Shown: in pieces, positions 1-7,733 of the stretch | Layout of the letters: each line of letters begins with the position of its first letter | How positions within the stretch are numbered: position 1 is the stretch's first letter | From: Nitrospirales bacterium | Lineage (GTDB): Bacteria; Nitrospirota; Nitrospiria; Nitrospirales; UBA8639 | DNA: 64,000 bases | Direction of reading: 5' to 3' | NCBI GenBank assembly: GCA_022828225.1 | Contig: JAJEJG010000013.1 | Span: forward strand, 248,001-312,000 | Program-made: the position numbers and the translations under genes | Notes under the pieces: model-generated | What the model was told of the DNA's origin: nothing | The model's input: only the letters and a program-made list of their open reading frames with translations | Databases searched by the model: none

Positions 1-1254
1 CCCTTTTCCTTGTCGGGCGGGCAACGACAGCGCCTGGTCATGGCATCGGTCCTGGTCCGGGAACCGCAGGTGATCGTCATGGACCAACCACTGACCGATC
101 TCGATCCCGCGGGCAGGCGGCAGTTTCGCCGGCTCCTGGAAGAACTGAAAGCCAAAGGGATCACCATCATGATCGCCGGGCACGGGATCGAAGACCTGAT
201 GAACGCGGACCGGGTGTGCGTGCTGGATGCAGGAGAGATGGTGTGGCAGGGCACCCCTCGCGAACTGCTCGGTCAGCCCGAGCTGGCCGAACGATACGGC
301 GTGGCCCCATATCCGTTGGCCACATGTTTTCAGGGACAAGGGGTTCGGGCCTTACCAACGACGGTTGAAGAAGCCTGGCAATTGGCCGATACGCTCAACC
401 TGAACATCGTCGCGCCGCAGTTTGACGGGCCGGGTCTGGGCTTTGCCCGTTCCGAGCCTCCGGCAACCGTGTTGGAACTCAGCAACGTGTCGGCTCAGTA
501 CCAGCCGGGCGTTCCGGCACTCTCCCGGGTTTCCGTGTCGTTTCAGGCCGGGGAATTCGTGGCGATTCTCGGACAGAATGGCTCGGGAAAAAGCACGCTT
601 GCGAAATTATGTAACGGTCTCCTGTTGCCGTCGGAAGGCCGCGTTCTGGTCCTCGGGAACGATACCCAACAAACCGGGGTTTTATCGTCCCTCGTCGGAT
701 ACGTCTTTCAAAATCCCGACCATCAGATTTTTGCGGAAACCGTGCGCAAAGAGATCGCCTTCGGCGCGGAGAATGCGGGATGTTCACCTGGCGATTGTGA
801 AATCCGGGTCGCCGAAGCGCTTTCAGCGGTCGGGTTGACCGGGGCCGAAGAGCGCGACCCGTTTTCTCTGACGAAAGGCGAACGGCAGCGCGTGGCGGTC
901 GCGTCGATCCTGGCTGCCCAGCCTCGCATCCTGATCGTGGATGAGCCCACCACCGGGCTTGATGCCGAAGAATCCTCTCGCATGATGAACATGATGCGCA
1001 GCCTGAACCAACAGGGCCATACCGTCATCGTGATTACCCACGACATGGGGATCGTCGCGAACTACGCGACGCGATGCGTGCTGATGCGGGACGGCGCCAT
1101 ATTGGCGGATGGGACGACCCGGGAAATTTTCTCGGACCCCGAACTCATCCGGTCGGCGGCGTTGGAGTTGCCGACCCTGACCCGGTTCGCTCAGCGGTGG
1201 GGCGTGACGCTACTGACAATCGAGGAAGTGCGGAAGGCTTGGCGCGCGTCATGA
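1..1254 (+). CDS. Energy-coupling-factor transporter ATPase, double ABC domain (5' truncated by window)
   Basis: This is a fused EcfA-type ATPase that would power an ECF uptake transporter at the inner membrane. The window opens inside domain 1: its signature LSGGQRQR is encoded from base 10, and the TTG there is not a start, because the frame is open to base 1. Domain 1 then shows a Walker B with Gln in place of the catalytic Glu (VIVMDQPLTDLDP) and an H-loop His (AGHGIED). Domain 2 has Walker A GQNGSGKST, Q-loop VFQNPDHQ, a degenerate signature LTKGERQR and an intact Walker B LIVDEPTTGLD. The stop overlaps the EcfT start (ATGA), so the two genes are coupled. The substrate-binding S component is not in view and the substrate is unknown. 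Confidence 0.9.
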   Translation, partial: PFSLSGGQRQRLVMASVLVREPQVIVMDQPLTDLDPAGRRQFRRLLEELKAKGITIMIAGHGIEDLMNADRVCVLDAGEMVWQGTPRELLGQPELAERYGVAPYPLATCFQGQGVRALPTTVEEAWQLADTLNLNIVAPQFDGPGLGFARSEPPATVLELSNVSAQYQPGVPALSRVSVSFQAGEFVAILGQNGSGKSTLAKLCNGLLLPSEGRVLVLGNDTQQTGVLSSLVGYVFQNPDHQIFAETVRKEIAFGAENAGCSPGDCEIRVAEALSAVGLTGAEERDPFSLTKGERQRVAVASILAAQPRILIVDEPTTGLDAEESSRMMNMMRSLNQQGHTVIVITHDMGIVANYATRCVLMRDGAILADGTTREIFSDPELIRSAALELPTLTRFAQRWGVTLLTIEEVRKAWRAS

Positions 1255-2027
1255 ACCTGTCATTGTACGTGGATGCGCGGACGTGGGTGCACCGGCTGGA
1301 CGGCCGGACAAAAATCCTTTGCCTGCTCGGGCTCTTTTCCCTGAGCCTGATCTTTTCAGATCCGGTGTATCTGTTGGGGCTGTGCGCCGGCGTTCTGGCC
1401 CTGGTCCTCTGGGCGCAAAGTCTTCACAATCTCAGGAAGATATGGATCCTGCTGGTGTTGCTGTTTGTGTATAGCGTCGTGCTCTGGCCCTTCTTCGTGG
1501 AGGGGACCACCCCGCTGTTCACGATGGGCGGGCTGACCGTCATGCAGGAAGGCGTGCTGTACGGCATGGGCATGGGCCTGCGGCTTAATGCCATGCTCAT
1601 CAGCGGAATGGTGCTCCTGTCGACCACGGCCATTGAAGAGCTTGGCGAGTCCTCGAATCGATTGGGCGTGCCTCGCCCCCTGGGCTTTTCGTTGTCACTC
1701 GCTTTCCGATGGGTGCCCACGCTGCTCGGCTCGATCGGGGCCGTGATTCAGGCCCAGCGGTCGAGAGGGTTGGACGTGCACTCAAAGGGCGTGTTCGGAA
1801 AGATCCGCCGGTACCCGCCGTTGATCGTGCCGTTAATCGGTCATACCCTGCGCCAGACCAATCTGCTGGCCATGGCCCTGGAATCCAAGGGCTTCGGGGC
1901 CGGACAGGTTCAACGTCCCTTGTTTGTTTCGAGAATGCACGGGGCCGATTTCGCAGCGCTCGCGGTGATTGCCGTCCTGGTGCTGGGAAGTGTCTGGATG
2001 AGGTTCAACGGGTATGGTACTATTTGA
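1251..2027 (+). CDS. ecfT: Energy-coupling-factor transporter transmembrane protein EcfT
   Basis: This 258-residue membrane protein couples the ECF ATPases to a substrate-binding S component. The chosen ATG overlaps the preceding ATPase stop by four bases and gives the usual EcfT opening, a short amphipathic lead (MNLSLYVDARTWVHRLDGRT) followed by hydrophobic helices. Two Arg/Lys-Gly motifs expected of EcfT coupling helices are visible: AQRSRGLDV at about residues 165-173 and ALESKGFGAG near residue 210. Family membership is clear; the transported vitamin or metal cannot be told from this subunit. Confidence 0.88.
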   Translation: MNLSLYVDARTWVHRLDGRTKILCLLGLFSLSLIFSDPVYLLGLCAGVLALVLWAQSLHNLRKIWILLVLLFVYSVVLWPFFVEGTTPLFTMGGLTVMQEGVLYGMGMGLRLNAMLISGMVLLSTTAIEELGESSNRLGVPRPLGFSLSLAFRWVPTLLGSIGAVIQAQRSRGLDVHSKGVFGKIRRYPPLIVPLIGHTLRQTNLLAMALESKGFGAGQVQRPLFVSRMHGADFAALAVIAVLVLGSVWMRFNGYGTI

Positions 2028-2097
2028 ACGGAACCGGTGACGTGCGGCGGACTCGCGCGTCCAACTTACGGCGTTTAGCAGGAAAGGTGGTGGCGGG

Positions 2098-3027
2098 ATG
2101 AAAGGGTTTGTGGCTGTTGGGAAATTTTTGGTTGTCGTTTGTGTCCTCCTGGTGGTCCAGGGGCAATTACTCCTCGCGCAGGAGGGAGCTTCAACACAAC
2201 CCACCAAGACCATCGTGGCCGACCTGCTGGACGTTGACCGGGACTTCTACATCGTGCGGGGTGAATACGGCGAGATTCAAATCGAAGCCACGCATAAAAC
2301 CGAGATCACGGAAGAATTCGGATACGGGGATCGCATCAAGGCGCTGGTGCTCATGAACAACAAGGCGTTGAAGATCGAGCGCGCCGGACCCGATGACGTG
2401 ACGGGCGTGACGGAAAATGTGGCAGCCCCGGCGCAGGCGCCGGAACCCCAACAAGCCGCCAAGGGGGAAGCCCCGGCACCGGCGGCGCAGCCCAAGCAAC
2501 CGGAATCCAAAACCATTGTGGGCGATCTGCTGGACGTGGACCGGGACTTCTACATCGTGCGGGGCGAGCGGGGCGAGATTCAAATCGAAGCCACGCACAA
2601 GACCGAGATCACGGAAGAATTCGGCTACGGGGATCGCATCAAGGCCCTGGTGCTCATGAACAACAAGGCGTTGAAGATCGAGCGCGCCGGGCCCGATGAC
2701 GTGGCGGGCGTGACGGAAAACGTGCCGGCCGCGGCGCAGGCGCCGGAACCTCAACAAGCCGCCAAGGGGGAAGCCCCTGCGTCGGCGGCGCAGCCCAAGC
2801 AACCGGAATCCAAAACCATTGTGGGCGATTTGCTGGACGTGGACCGGGACTTCTACATCGTGCGAGGCGAACGGGGCGAGATTCAAATCGAAGCCACGCA
2901 CAAGACCGAGATCACGGAAGAATTCGGCTACGGGGATCGCATCAAGGCGAAAGTGCTGATGAACAACAAAGCCTTGAAAATTGAACGCGCCGGGCCCGAT
3001 GACGAGACCGGGGTCCACACGGAATGA
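2098..3027 (+). CDS. Exported protein of three tandem 101-residue repeats
   Basis: The 309-residue product begins with a signal peptide (hydrophobic stretch VVVCVLLVVQGQLLLAQ, likely cleavage after LLLAQ). It then carries three copies of a small domain of about 60 residues that starts KTIV(A/G)DLLDVDRDFYIV and ends NNKALKIERAGPDD, with charged residues throughout. The copies are joined by Ala/Pro/Gln-rich linkers (AQAPEPQQAAKGEAPA). The fold is plausibly a small beta-barrel (OB or DUF5666-like), but that is only inference from the strand-like pattern. A purine-rich stretch (GGAAAGGTGGTGGCGGG) precedes the ATG. The function is unknown; location is periplasm or cell surface. Confidence 0.75.
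   Translation: MKGFVAVGKFLVVVCVLLVVQGQLLLAQEGASTQPTKTIVADLLDVDRDFYIVRGEYGEIQIEATHKTEITEEFGYGDRIKALVLMNNKALKIERAGPDDVTGVTENVAAPAQAPEPQQAAKGEAPAPAAQPKQPESKTIVGDLLDVDRDFYIVRGERGEIQIEATHKTEITEEFGYGDRIKALVLMNNKALKIERAGPDDVAGVTENVPAAAQAPEPQQAAKGEAPASAAQPKQPESKTIVGDLLDVDRDFYIVRGERGEIQIEATHKTEITEEFGYGDRIKAKVLMNNKALKIERAGPDDETGVHTE
2206..3024 (+). repeat. Tandem 303-bp intragenic repeat, 2.7 copies
   Basis: Three units begin at 2206, 2509 and 2812 with an exact 303-bp period; the third ends with the gene. Units 2 and 3 are almost identical at the DNA level, including silent positions, which implies recent duplication or gene conversion. Unit 1 is slightly diverged. Confidence 0.9.
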
Positions 3028-3178
3028 CGTAACTCCTGAATGCTGTCGTGGCGGCATCCTCGACGGGTGGAGTCGGGTGTCTCAATGGACCTGCCAAGGC
3101 ACCGATAGCCGGATCAAAACGATCAGGATGTATGGCTATCGGACCACCGCTATTACTCCAATTCCCCACCATTTTCCA

Positions 3179-3209
3179 TGAAAATCGTTACTTGATGTTT
3201 TGATTTTCA
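3179..3209. promoter_or_regulatory. Inverted repeat upstream of the DUF4143 ATPase
   Basis: TGAAAATC at 3179-3186 is repeated in inverted form as GATTTTCA at 3202-3209, ending 17 bp before the ATPase ATG. An A+T-rich palindrome also lies just upstream of the second DUF4143 gene in this window, so an operator for self-regulation is plausible. This is inference only. Confidence 0.35.
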
Positions 3210-3226
3210 AGGAATATTATGGGCCC

Positions 3227-4384
3227 ATGTTGCTTGAACGGCCCAAGGCCATCACCGCTATCAAATCTGCATTTCGTATTCATCCGGCGGTTGCATTAAC
3301 CGGTCCTCGTCAATGCGGCAAGACAACCTTGGCACGTATGTTCGCCGGCAACGAGCCGGCTTTTTCCTTTTTCGATCTGGAAAGGGCCGTTGACCGTCGT
3401 AAACTGGTTTCGGCGGAACAGACCTTATCACAACTGACCGATCTGGTTGTAATTGATGAAATCCAGCGGCAACCGCAACTGTTCGAGACCCTACGCGTGT
3501 TGCTGGACAAGCCTGCGTGCCCTACCCGTTTCCTGCTTTTGGGTAGTGCTTCACCCACGTTGATCAAAGGTGCCTCGGAGACACTGGCTGGCCGCGTGGG
3601 TCTGGTGGACTTATCCGGCTTTGACTTGAATGACGTGTCGGGGAACCATTGGCGTGTCTTGTGGCAGAGGGGCGGCTTTCCGCGAAGCTATCTTGCACCG
3701 GATGACGCCGCTTCCGCCTTATGGCGCGAGAGTTTCATCCGCACTTTTCTGGAACGGGATATTCCGCAACTAGGCATCACCATTCCCGCTGAATCACTCA
3801 GGCGCTTTTGGACCATGATTGCGCATTATCATGGTCAGGTTTGGAATACTGCGGAGTTTGCCCGTGCCATGGGGACAAGTGAGGTGACCGCGCGTCGGTA
3901 TCTCGACATCCTGAACGGCGCCTGCGTGCTTAGGGTGCTGGCGCCCTGGCACGAAAACCTGAAGAAACGCCAGGTAAAATCCCCAAAGATCTACGTTCGT
4001 GATAGTGGTCTGTTGCACGCACTACTGGAACTCGATTCTTTTGATGTGCTATCCGGCCATCCTAAGCTCGGCGCCTCCTTTGAAGGGTTTGCGATTTAGC
4101 AACTCCTCTCAAGCTTGGATACGAGGAGTGCCAGTTTCTGGGCAACCCACGGGGGCGCCGAACTCGATCTCTTGGTCACCATTGCCGGTAAACGTTACGG
4201 GTTCGAATGCAAATACAGCGATGCCCCGGGGACAACCCGTGCCATGCGCATTGCCATCGATGACCTTCAACTGGCGCATCTCTGGATTATATATCCCGGA
4301 GATGACGCCTATGAATTGGATGAAACGATTTCGGTCGTACCCGCAAAGCATATCCCGATCCTGGCCCGTGAACTGGTTGCCTGA
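3227..4384 (+). pseudogene. DUF4143-type AAA ATPase interrupted by an in-frame amber codon
   Basis: The product resembles predicted ATPases with an N-terminal AAA domain and a C-terminal DUF4143 nuclease-like domain. Walker A is GPRQCGKTT at residues 26-34 and Walker B is LVVIDEIQRQ near residue 85. Codon 291 is TAG (4097-4099). The same frame then continues without a break for 95 codons, including the conserved endonuclease-like part (GGAELDLLV, YGFECKYSD). With the stop ignored the protein would be 385 residues, matching the intact 382-residue paralogue at 56364-57512, which has Glu at the equivalent place. A single G-to-T change of GAG explains the stop. It is either a fresh pseudogene or a read-through site. 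The ATG at 3227 is preferred over an upstream TTG at 3200 because it aligns with the paralogue. Confidence 0.8.
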
Positions 4385-4452
4385 ATCTTCATCACAGGTT
4401 TCGCCCTCCGAGCAGGCAGGGTGAGCTACCATTTGTTGGGAAGCTTTCGGCC

Positions 4453-6399
4453 TTACTCCTGCAGATTCGCAATCGGGAATGCTTCTACGGGGTCGGCGGG
4501 GACAAAACCGAAAATCCTGGAATAGAAAAACAGTTCGTTGTCCAGGACCTGCTTGATGTGCTCGGCCTGTCGAAACCCGTGCTGCTCGCCTTCAAAGGCA
4601 ATGTAGGCCACGGGGAGTCCTTTCGCTTTCACCGCGTTGAACATGTTCTCCGCCTGGTTCGGGGGAACCACCTTGTCCTCCAATCCCTGAAAGAGAATGA
4701 GGGGCGCGGCCAGCCGGTCGGTGAAATGAATGGGCGATCGCTGGTCATAGAGGTCCTTCCGTTCGGGCAGAGGGCCGACGAGCCGGTCCAGGTAGCGCGA
4801 CTCGAACTTATGAGTATCCCGAACGAGCGCTTCGAGGTCCGAGACGCCGTAGTAACTGGACCCCGCCGTAAAGCAGTCTCGAAACGTCAAGGCGCAGAGC
4901 GTGGTAAAGCCCCCTGCGCTTCCCCCTGTGATGGTCACGCGCTTCGGGTCCACGACATCCCGGTCGATGAGCGCCATCACCGCGCTCACGCAATCATCCA
5001 CGTCGACAATGCCCCACTGGCCGTTGAGCCGTTCCCGATAGACCCGGCCGTATCCCGTGCTTCCGCCGTAGTTCACGTCGAGCACGGCAAAGCCCCGGCT
5101 GGTCCAATATTGAATCATCAAGTTGAACGTGGGAGAAGAGGCGCCGGTCGGGCCTCCATGGCTTTTCACCAGGAGAGGCGGGCGTTCTGCAGGGGGGGCT
5201 TCATAATCCTCATTGCGCGGGGGGTAATAAAACGCGTGCCCGGTCGAGCCGTCCTCCGTCGGATAGGTGACGGCGGAGGGCATGGACAGATAACGGGGGT
5301 CCGGGGAAAAATCCACCGAGCGGCGAAGGACGGTCACAGTGTTCGACGCCGTATCGATCTGAATGATGGCCGGGGGGTCGGATGGCGAACTGGCCGTACA
5401 GACGATTCGGGATCGATGCACGAGAACGTCGTCGAAGGTCGTATACGGAAGATCGAACCGTTCCAGCGTACGTTGTGCCGTGTTCAAACGACCCAGATAC
5501 CAGAAACCGTTTTGCGTGTAGGCGCAGATCACGTGGTCAGGGGATTCGAACGCATAGAGGCGTTGGCCGAACACCCATTGCGGCTCGCCGAACTCGGCTT
5601 CCATGGGACAGAGCGCGGTCACGTGCTCGTTGTCCAGGCAGTGCAGGTTCCACCAGCCGGATTGGTCCGAGATGAAGTGCAGGCGGCCGTTCGGCGACCA
5701 TTCCGGTTGAAAAATGGAAACGCCGGTTCCCCCGGCCACGCATCGCGGCATCCGGATCGCCCCGTCCTGCCCGAGATCGGCAACCCAGAGTTCCGTGCCG
5801 TCCCACGGCATGTTGGGATGGTTCCAAGTCAGCCAGGCCAACCGTTGCCCATCCGGGCTCAGGCGTGGCGAGGCATAGAAATCATTGCCTGAAATCAGGA
5901 TGTCGCCGCACGTGTGACCGGAGCCGTTGTCAAGAGGAATGCCGACAATAGAGTTCTGCGGCTCCTGGTCCGAAAGGGTGTGATCTTCGCGAATACACAG
6001 GAGCCGTCGGCGGCGGTGCTCCATGATGCCATCGGCATAGCACATGGACGCATCCGCGGTGACGGGTTCAGGCACTTCGCCGGAGCGTTGTCGATACAGC
6101 CGCTGATCGGAAAAATTGGAAAAATACACGACGCCGTCCGCGACGCAATACGCCCCGCCTCCGTATTCATGGACGCGAGTCCGAACATTCAACAGGGCAG
6201 GGGTCAGTGCGTGCAGGCTCCCTTCCGTGTCCCTTTGGACAATCGTATTTCTCCCGCCTTCCTTGGGACGGCTTTCGACCCAGAATACCCGGTCCTCATC
6301 GAGAGCGATTTGTCCGAGCCTGATGGATTCTGAAACAATCCGGTCCGAAGTCAGGGGAGATTTCCATGACCCGTACGGCGCGATGAGCGGATTCGGCAT
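4453..6399 (-). CDS. S9 family prolyl oligopeptidase / acylaminoacyl-peptidase
   Basis: This 648-residue serine peptidase has an N-terminal beta-propeller (WSPNGRLHFISDQSGWWNL-type blades) and a C-terminal alpha/beta-hydrolase domain. The nucleophile is in GGSAGG, the acid in ILFQGLEDKVVPP and the His in EGEQHGFR, so the triad is complete. No signal peptide is seen, which suggests cytoplasmic cleavage of small peptides. The ATG at 6399 (MPNPLIAPYGSWKSP) is chosen because family members begin close to the YGSWKSP motif. The upstream GTG at 6444 lies inside a repeat element. The gene stands alone and converges on the broken ATPase. Confidence 0.88.
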   Translation of the reverse strand: MPNPLIAPYGSWKSPLTSDRIVSESIRLGQIALDEDRVFWVESRPKEGGRNTIVQRDTEGSLHALTPALLNVRTRVHEYGGGAYCVADGVVYFSNFSDQRLYRQRSGEVPEPVTADASMCYADGIMEHRRRRLLCIREDHTLSDQEPQNSIVGIPLDNGSGHTCGDILISGNDFYASPRLSPDGQRLAWLTWNHPNMPWDGTELWVADLGQDGAIRMPRCVAGGTGVSIFQPEWSPNGRLHFISDQSGWWNLHCLDNEHVTALCPMEAEFGEPQWVFGQRLYAFESPDHVICAYTQNGFWYLGRLNTAQRTLERFDLPYTTFDDVLVHRSRIVCTASSPSDPPAIIQIDTASNTVTVLRRSVDFSPDPRYLSMPSAVTYPTEDGSTGHAFYYPPRNEDYEAPPAERPPLLVKSHGGPTGASSPTFNLMIQYWTSRGFAVLDVNYGGSTGYGRVYRERLNGQWGIVDVDDCVSAVMALIDRDVVDPKRVTITGGSAGGFTTLCALTFRDCFTAGSSYYGVSDLEALVRDTHKFESRYLDRLVGPLPERKDLYDQRSPIHFTDRLAAPLILFQGLEDKVVPPNQAENMFNAVKAKGLPVAYIAFEGEQHGFRQAEHIKQVLDNELFFYSRIFGFVPADPVEAFPIANLQE

Positions 6400-6411
6400 G
6401 ATGGATCTCTT

Positions 6412-6655
6412 ACAAGTGTTCAGTGGTTCGTGGACATTTTCCACCTTCTTCTTCCCCTCCTTTGTAAGGAGGGGCGAGGGGAGGTAGAGCTTAGGCTGAG
6501 GCGAGCAGGTTGCATGCGGTGGTCGGTGGCCTTTGGTACGTGACTCTACCCCACCTGACCTCCCCTTACAAAGGGGAGGAACAAGCTGATCCTGCTTTCC
6601 TGGTTCCTTTTCTGTAGCCTTTCATTCTGTCAACGAATGGCTGAATGTTTTCCTC
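6412..6655. repeat. Family A composite inverted-repeat element (MITE-like), copy 1
   Basis: The outer ends are imperfect inverted repeats (GTTCAGTGGTTCGTGGACA on the left; TGTCAACGAATGGCTGAA on the right). Inside are two hairpin arms: CCCCTCCTTTGTAAGGAGGGG on the left and CCTCCCCTTACAAAGGGGAGG on the right. The purine-rich GGGGAGGTAGAG and its complement sit between them. Nine full or partial copies occur in the window. Together with the 80 bases after it, it fills the 336-bp gap between the peptidase and the Bfd-like gene. Confidence 0.75.
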
Positions 6656-6735
6656 GACCGTTTTACAAACGACGGCACTCGTACAGAATAACCGGGAAGA
6701 ACAGGAAGTGGAAGAGGGAAGCTTGCCGTGAAGGG

Positions 6736-6942
6736 CTAAACTTGAACGGGAGTGGAGTGGCGCGCGTGTTCGATTGAGGCAATGGTGACCAAGTCACTGA
6801 TATTGTCCAGGCAACGCCCGCAAGAATCATCTTCGTCGTCGATTCCCAGTGCGGCGGCCAGTTGCTTCGGGCAGGTCACGCCAGCTCGACCGAGGTCTTC
6901 GACGTCCGACTCTTTAATGCCTTTACAAACACAGATGTACAT
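6736..6942 (-). CDS. bfd: Bacterioferritin-associated ferredoxin-like [2Fe-2S] protein
   Basis: This 68-residue protein carries the Bfd-type cluster ligands C4-x-C6 and C41-x2-C44 (MYICVCKGI and DSCGRCL). Bfd proteins give electrons to bacterioferritin to release stored iron. The ATG at 6942 is chosen because the Cys-x-Cys motif normally lies within the first few residues; an in-frame GTG three codons upstream is less likely. A Fur-box-like sequence lies 16 bp upstream, which fits induction under iron limitation. No bacterioferritin gene is visible nearby. The acidic IDDEDD stretch before the second Cys pair is unusual. Confidence 0.8.
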   Translation of the reverse strand: MYICVCKGIKESDVEDLGRAGVTCPKQLAAALGIDDEDDSCGRCLDNISDLVTIASIEHARHSTPVQV

Positions 6943-6958
6943 GACAATCACCGAATGC

Positions 6959-6977
6959 GATATTGATTTCCGTTATC
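6959..6977 (-). promoter_or_regulatory. Candidate Fur box upstream of bfd
   Basis: GATATTGATTTCCGTTATC matches the classical 19-bp Fur consensus GATAATGATAATCATTATC at 14 positions. It sits directly upstream of an iron-release ferredoxin gene, a typical Fur target. The match was counted by eye; binding is inferred. Confidence 0.5.
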
Positions 6978-7043
6978 ATCTTCACGCATTCTAATCGAGT
7001 CGGCGACAGGTTGTCAAGCTTTTTTGTTGACGGCTTGTTTTAA

Positions 7044-7093
7044 TTGACAACGTAGGACGTCGATATGATATTGATTCGTGACGTCATACGTCA
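7044..7093 (+). promoter_or_regulatory. Candidate promoter and operator of higBA
   Basis: A perfect -35 hexamer TTGACA (7044-7049) is followed by -10-like sequences (TATGAT at 7064, GATATT at 7067). Just downstream is the inverted repeat TGACG-TCATA-CGTCA (7079-7093), 19 bp before the toxin ATG. An operator overlapping the transcript start is the normal arrangement for autoregulated HigBA pairs. Position of the start site is inferred. Confidence 0.45.
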
Positions 7094-7112
7094 ATATATG
7101 TCAGAATAGAAG

Positions 7113-7388
7113 ATGATAAAGGGTTTTAAATGTAAGAAAACAGAGCGCTTGTTCAAGGGTGAACGGGTTCCTGCTTTCTCCGGTTTTTCCAGGCAAGCCG
7201 ATAAGCGGCTAAGGATACTGGATGCCTCTGAAACACTGAAAGCCTTACAAGCCCTGCCGAGTAATCACTTTGAGGCGTTATCCGGTGATAGAGCGGGACA
7301 ATACAGCATACGCGTGAATCGACAATGGCGCATATGTTTTACGTGGGACGAAGGTGCCCATAATGTGGAAATCACAGATTACCACTAG
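7113..7388 (+). CDS. higB: HigB-type (RelE superfamily) mRNA-interferase toxin
   Basis: This 91-residue protein has the features of plasmid-maintenance killer toxins: early FKCKKTERLF, a central LSGDRAGQYSIRVNRQWRICF core and the C-terminal VEITDYH. HigB toxins cleave mRNA on the ribosome. Toxin precedes antitoxin, the usual order for HigBA, and the antitoxin ATG follows 31 bp after its stop. The pair lies immediately upstream of the large NorD-like gene, which starts only 11 bp after higA, so all three may share a transcript. Confidence 0.88.
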   Translation: MIKGFKCKKTERLFKGERVPAFSGFSRQADKRLRILDASETLKALQALPSNHFEALSGDRAGQYSIRVNRQWRICFTWDEGAHNVEITDYH

Positions 7389-7419
7389 ATGACTGAAGTG
7401 CAGGACGGAGGTGACGATC

Positions 7420-7722
7420 ATGGCTAGAGAGCCAATCCATCCGGGCGAGTTTCTGGCAGATGAGTTGCAGGAAATTGAAGTGACGGCGACTGAGTTATCA
7501 CGCCAGATTGGCGTACCGCCTAATCGTATATCGCAGATCGTTCGTTGCAAGCGTGATATCACAGCCGACACCGCTTTGCGCCTTGGTCAGTTTTTCGGGA
7601 CGGGGCCGGAGCTGTGGTTAAACCTTCAAAAGGCTTACGATCTGGACAAGGCCAAAGCGGCACTCGGAACAACAATTCGCAGAATACATCGCTGGCAACC
7701 TGAAGGACAGACCGCGGGATAA
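7420..7722 (+). CDS. higA: HigA-type antitoxin, XRE-family regulator
   Basis: The 100-residue product begins MAREPIHPGEFLADEL, the hallmark opening of HigA antitoxins. It continues with an XRE helix-turn-helix (TELSRQIGVPPNRISQIV) that would bind the operator upstream of higB and neutralise the toxin. The ATG at 7420 is chosen over a GTG at 7411 because a strong ribosome-binding site GGAGG lies 6-8 bases before it. The C-terminal tail (RRIHRWQPEGQTAG) is longer than in many HigA proteins. Confidence 0.9.
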   Translation: MAREPIHPGEFLADELQEIEVTATELSRQIGVPPNRISQIVRCKRDITADTALRLGQFFGTGPELWLNLQKAYDLDKAKAALGTTIRRIHRWQPEGQTAG

Positions 7723-7733
7723 TCTTGGAACCG

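Noticed and set aside
2191-3057. 288-codon minus-strand frame with repeats
   Set aside because: The repeats only mirror the three-repeat gene on the plus strand; that gene has the signal peptide and ribosome-binding site.
4558-5892. 444-codon open frame on the plus strand
   Set aside because: It lies entirely opposite the S9 peptidase, whose triad and propeller motifs are clear. The plus-strand translation has no recognisable domain.
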